From assembly GCA_036768485.1 (NCBI GenBank), contig JAVLUZ010000142.1, positions 5,030,581-5,094,580 on the forward strand: a stretch of DNA of 64,000 nucleotides. The letters are read 5' to 3'. Made by a program: the position numbers and the translations under genes. Of the stretch, positions 60,141-64,000 are shown piece after piece; within the stretch, counting starts at the first letter, position 1; the number at the start of each line of letters is the position of its first letter. This DNA comes from Mermis nigrescens (Eukaryota; Nematoda; Enoplea; Mermithida; Mermithidae). Below the pieces are notes generated by a model. It made no database searches. It saw only the letters and a list, made by a program, of their open reading frames with translations, and was not told the DNA's origin.

Positions 60141-60306
60141 CAATAAACTGCCGAAATTCGAAAAACACTGTTTTAATACACTAAAATCGCTAGTGTACCA
60201 CATTTTAGTGTCCATAAATTTGCATATACAAAATGTGCAACGACTTTTGTGGACCATATTTGTACATGTACAATGGAACCTTGTATAAAAAGAACTGGTC
60301 CATATC

Positions 60307-60566
60307 CATAAGTGTGCAGTACCAAATTCTAGGGGTACAAGACTTTAAAAAGGTCTCAAAATTGTCTTAAAAATGGTGGTATAGCAGAAAAACACCGTGT
60401 TTTAACGTTCCTCATCGAGCACTATCCAATGGCATCAAAAAATTGCGGAAAAAACAAAAAAATTTCAAAAATTGAATTCTAGGGGAAAAGTATAATTTTT
60501 TTTTTCAAGGGGGTATTTGGCCTACTGGGGGTGCATAACCTTCAGAGCCCCCCATGCCCAAGTATG
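60307..60566 (+). mobile_element. Family A MITE, copy 8
   Basis: 260 bp from CATAAGTGTGC to inverted CATACTTGGGC. It abuts the end of the family D element. No clear duplication remains. Some G runs have decayed, so this is an older copy. Confidence 0.8.
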
Positions 60567-61751
60567 AATGGCAATAAGAAACTGCTCTTTGCCGATTGGC
60601 TGAATTGCTAATACTTTCGAATCACTTCACTACTATACTATATTGTAAACTATAGCTTTGTTCCAGGTCACTATAGCTTTGTTCACTTTAGCAATTACTT
60701 AACATAAGAAACATGCTTGTTGGATGAGAATGCGTCGAAGGAATTTGTTTTTGAGAAATGTGAAATGCTTTGATTGTCTTTTGTTTCTATTGTACAGTAA
60801 GAATAACGTTTTCAAAATCGTGGTTTTTAAAGGGAGTATCGTGTGTAACGCCTGTTCGAATAGCCTGTCCACTTTTTTCTATTTTTTTGGAAATAATGAC
60901 GGGTTATGCAGAGGCACCTACACGTGAAAAATCTCTTGTTTCCTGCTCATGTTGGATAAAATAGAAGCGTTTTAGTGCGAAATCTCAATTTTTCTTTGTC
61001 TAAAAACTTAAGTTTACACTTTTGTGTAAACCGAAATTTTATTGCAATGTCAATCATTTTAGCATTTTTTTATAGAAAATTGAATGGTCGTTTTGGTCAT
61101 TTATCTTGCGAAGTTTCCTTAGCGTGATTTGAAAATTGAAGGATTGGCAAACAAAAACGTGATAACATGTAAAAATGACACAAAATGACGAAAACCGAAA
61201 CTTTGCATTGCTGTAGCTCCACGAACTTTTGATCAAAATGAATATTAGATTCGTTCTCAGCGCACAAAACTGTATTATATATTTTATTTGAGGTATTAAT
61301 TTTTGACTCCGAATCATTAAGATCGCTAGAAAAGGTGTATTTAATTTTGTTTTATTAGTCATAAATAATATAAGTTGCAGTTATGATCAATTAAGTTGAT
61401 TGTGTATAAGTTGAGAATCACGAGCACGCAACTGGTGAGCCGAACGTATTTTCCAATCTAACGTTGTCAATCGCCACTCCTCTGGCATGACTCATGTCTT
61501 TAGCCGCGAAAATAACCTATATAATAATAGAAAATGCGAAATTAATCAAGACACTACGAAAACAATGGATTGACGAATTCTACCTATAATAAACTCAATA
61601 AAAAAGTACAAAAATTTTTGAATTATTTCTTGGGTGGTTTTGGGGTTCCTTGTCCCCCATCGCGAATCGCTGCCGACCCCAACCTCCTCAAAATTTTTGA
61701 CCTTTAGAAAAATAGAAGAAAATGTCTATCATGTCACTTGCGGAACTGTGC
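60567..61751. other. No gene or repeat recognised
   Basis: AT-rich. A - strand frame of 102 codons at 61054-61362 has no recognisable domain. Confidence 0.4.
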
Positions 61752-61759
61752 GTAAACAT

Positions 61760-61932
61760 CAAGGTTGTCAAGTTGGGGGTTTTTACTACATTTTGGGGTT
61801 TTTTTGAGGTCGTTGGAAGTATTTTTACCGATCGTGGTTTTTTGCGCCTATGCTCAACCATTGGTTAAGGTTTTTTTCAGGCAGTTTAAGGTAAGAATTG
61901 GGGTTTTTTGACAAGAGCACTTGGCAACCCTG
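61760..61932. mobile_element. Family G MITE, copy 2
   Basis: 173 bp, ends CAAGGTTGTCAAGT and inverted CAGGGTTGCCAAGT. The flanks GTAAACAT (61752-61759) and GTAAGCAT (61933-61940) match at 7 of 8. The interior aligns along its length with copy 1 at 6753, including TTTTTTGCGCCTATGCT. Confidence 0.92.
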
Positions 61933-61940
61933 GTAAGCAT

Positions 61941-62516
61941 AGGTCTGAGCTAAACTTTATGCAAACTTTCCTCACTAATAAAGCGTTTTGCATGAATATC
62001 AAAAATTAAAATTCATTAATCACGCCCTCTTAAAAGCGGTGACTCTTATATGATTTGTCGGAAAACGGACAAAGGACACGTGGATGCAGTTTCAAAGTCA
62101 ATGAGCAAATTAACAGCCATACTTTTGCGTAATGTGAAGAAAAAGTAAAATGGGTTTAGAATCATAGTTTTCTAACATTTTTCGGGCTAAAATGACTTGC
62201 GTATTAAAGTGATACCCCGCTTTTATCACACTCATCGAACAACGGAGATTCGTCCAATTGCTAGTAAAACTTAAACAATGACGAAATCAAATGTGCTTAC
62301 AGTCTGTTTCACTTATTCAAGAGCTATTTCAGTCAATTTTTTAAGGGCCACAGTAAACGTCAATAGATGATTTACTATAGATCGAGAGATAAGCACAGTT
62401 GAGGGGGGCGAGCGGTTTTCATTCTTTCATTTTTTATGCACTGAGGTATCCATTTAAACTCGATTCATGCGCTTAAACAATGCTGGGGTTATAGTACAGT
62501 AGATGCGATAAATAAA
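61941..62516. other. Unclassified, with one mariner-type MITE end
   Basis: TACAGTCTGTTTCACTTA near 62299 resembles the end of the MITE at 59061, but no inverted partner was found. No coding signal. Confidence 0.4.
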
Positions 62517-62768
62517 GACCTCGGCCAGGAACCGAACCCGACCCGGATTGCTTTGATTACAATCAGACGTTCTACCACTGAACAGGCACGTAGCTGGCCG
62601 TACTATTTTAGGGGGACCAACACAAATTTTTGGGGGGACTACATGAGCCCAAAAAACCTAAAAATAGCACAAAATAACGTTTAAAAAGTCATATTTTTCT
62701 GAATTTTGGGGGGTCCGAACCCCCCATTCCCCCAGAGATACGAGCCTGCCACTGAACTAACTGAAGTT
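62517..62768 (-). pseudogene. tRNA-like sequence (tRNA pseudogene or SINE head), split by a MITE
   Basis: On the - strand, outside the MITE, a D-arm TAGTTCAGTGGTAGAAC, an anticodon-arm-like CTGATTGTAATCA and a T-arm GGGTTCGGTTCCTGG follow in tRNA order, ending CCGAGGTC. The A-box and B-box match the RNA polymerase III internal promoter consensus closely. The acceptor stem pairs imperfectly and the variable region is odd, so a working tRNA is unlikely. The MITE at 62583-62748 cuts through the D-arm at TTCAGTGG. Confidence 0.65.
62583..62748. mobile_element. Family I MITE, copy 1 (hAT-type), inside the tRNA-like sequence
   Basis: 166 bp, ends CAGGCACGTAGCTGG and inverted CAGGCTCGTATCTCTGG. A perfect duplication CCACTGAA lies at 62575-62582 and 62749-62756. 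Inner features are GGGGGGACT and AAAAAGTCATATTTTTCTGA. Confidence 0.94.
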
Positions 62769-63112
62769 TCGAGCGGCTTCTTATGTTAGTCTATTTTTTT
62801 AAAGTTTGATTATCATAAGCGGAATGCGAGAATTTCATCTGCACGTTGCATTACCTACGTGAATAAATTACGCCGTGAAAAGTTTTATCGAAAAACCCTT
62901 CCTTGCTATGTTGCTGCAGCGATCTGTCTTCAACCTACAGTAAACAAGGAAGAAAGAGTTACTGTAGCCTCGGTGAAAAAAATATTGAAATAGCTTTCGG
63001 GTAAATGGAGCAGACTATAATTAGGCAAATAAACCCTGACACAAAACAAAGCTTCATACGTTCGTGCGCTTAGGGGGGGGGGGTTTGAACGATTATATAC
63101 CCCGGCCCCCAC

Positions 63113-63370
63113 CACACGTGGGCGTAGGGGGGTTTGTGGGGTAAGCACTTACCAGAAGGCCTAATACCTCCAGAAATCAAAATACTCCCCCCCGAATTTG
63201 AATTTTGAATTTTTTTTCGTTTTTTCGCAATGTTCTGATGCCAACGGATAGTACTCGATGAGAAACGTTGAAAAATGGTGTTTTTCGCCATACCACCATT
63301 TTTGAGACCATTTTTCTACCTTTGAAAAATCTTGCACCCTTCCCCCAGAAATTTTGTGCTGCCTACCTAT
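63113..63370 (-). mobile_element. Family A MITE, copy 9
   Basis: 258 bp from CACACGTGGGC to the inverse of ATAGGTAGGC. The octamer GCCCCCAC is repeated perfectly at 63105-63112 and 63371-63378. The last base of the usual terminus appears lost or shared with the duplication. Confidence 0.85.
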
Positions 63371-63378
63371 GCCCCCAC

Positions 63379-63788
63379 TCCTCCTAGAATGGCTGGCTGA
63401 TGATCCCCCCTACCCGCGAAAACCTGACGGCCAATTTTCCAGAAAATCTAAAAAATAAAAAAAATATGGATAAATCCGAAAAAAAAGTTTTTTGGGGCTG
63501 GCTGATCCCCTACACCAGTGGCTGTACATGTACATATGTACCGTTCATCGTAGTATTTGTAACCTCCGAACCTTATGTTTTGACCTTTTTAAGTAAGCAA
63601 CGATAACCAGCAATTATTTTTACGGAAGTCACGGATTTGCAATAAATTAATTTATCAAAACCGTAAGCTCAAATGAAATATTAATACATAAAAATTCATT
63701 TATTCCATCAAAATCGTTGCAGCTTTTACGACTATCTTAATTTTATCAGATTTTCCCAGTTTCATGCACAGAGGGTGATCTGAAAGAT
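63379..63788. other. No gene recognised
   Basis: AT-rich with a GGGGCTGGCTGATCCCC-type motif near 63494 and GGCTGGCTGATGATCCCCCC near 63390. These may be two ends of a small unclassified repeat. Confidence 0.4.
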
Positions 63789-63960
63789 CAGGCACGTATC
63801 ACTGGGGGAAAGGGGGGATTAAGGACCCCCCAAAATTCAGAAAAATCGGAAAAATATGACTTTTTAAACGTTATTTTGTGCTATTTCTTGGCTTTTTTGA
63901 GCTTAGTCCCCCCAAAAATTGGTGTTGGTCCCCCAAAACAGGACGGCCTGCTACGTTTGC
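63789..63960. mobile_element. Family I MITE, copy 2, opposite orientation
   Basis: Starts CAGGCACGTATCACTGGGGG and aligns in reverse with copy 1 (GACCCCCCAAAATTCAG, AAATATGACTTTTTAAACGTTATTTTG in part, CCAAAACAGGACGGCC). The right end GCTACGTTTGC is decayed and no duplication is visible. Confidence 0.75.
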
Positions 63961-64000
63961 ACCTTAGCGCAAAAGCATTAGTAATTATCGACTACAAGGA

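Larger units (their letters stand above)
58779..60297 (+). mobile_element. Family D element, copy 4, split by two nested elements
   Basis: Ends CACGGTTTTTTATTTG and inverted CAGTTCTTTTTATACAAGG. The flanks ATACATAT (58771-58778) and GTCCATAT (60298-60305) match at 6 of 8. Its hairpin-bearing inner unit (CGGCGCTTTGCGCCG at 58909-58923) matches the copy at 26305. It is interrupted after GTCAGAAACCCAAAT by the elements at 59061-59226 and 59241-60140. Confidence 0.78.

Overview
This window looks like nuclear DNA from an invertebrate animal. It is AT-rich, gene-poor and crowded with DNA-transposon debris. The only gene I recognise with certainty is Mef2, a MADS-box transcription factor of muscle and nerve, on the + strand. 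Its first two coding exons (13852-13905 and 15216-15419) encode exactly the 86-residue MADS plus MEF2 domain. Two more phase-0 open exons rich in Ala, Gln and His (19178-19360 and 21177-21434) are probably later exons of the same gene. The protein reads [11 protein letters not shown] and KLFQYAS, as in most animals, rather than the FNKRKFGVMKK and KLYQYAS of fruit fly. The species cannot be named from this window.

Layout. 1-13.8 kb: upstream or 5' non-coding sequence with microsatellites, MITEs, a 540-bp element with about 95-bp inverted ends, and a 2.27-kb foldback-like element with two other transposons nested inside. 13.8-21.4 kb: the Mef2 exons, with MITEs and a 202-bp AT microsatellite in the introns. 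21.7-23.4 kb: a hAT transposon with an 8-bp target duplication and a broken transposase. 24-32 kb: several repeat families, a large hairpin, 122-bp tandem repeats and a decayed non-LTR retrotransposon. 32.7-53.8 kb: a 21-kb block of about 60 tandem copies of a 334/333-bp unit. 54-64 kb: more nested MITEs, a second foldback-like element, and a tRNA-like sequence split by a MITE.

The main discovery is that the 21-kb satellite block appears to be the inside of a single transposon-like insertion. Its two ends are inverted relative to each other, and the 9-bp direct repeat AAATCCTGC lies immediately outside both ends. 46 consecutive units are 334 bp long and 8 consecutive units are 333 bp, so the array looks very recently amplified. 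A solo LTR (TG...CA, 4-bp duplication CTTT) sits between the diverged first unit and the rest.

The second theme is a set of short non-autonomous elements with CA...TG ends and 8-bp target duplications (hAT type). I call them families A, B, C, D, E, G, I and K here. They are repeatedly nested in each other, so their relative ages can be read. Several unrelated families share a small GC hairpin, GGCGC-NNN-GCGCC, in AT-rich surroundings. Letter names are local labels. Boundaries come from terminal inverted repeats and target duplications read by eye, and no database search was possible.
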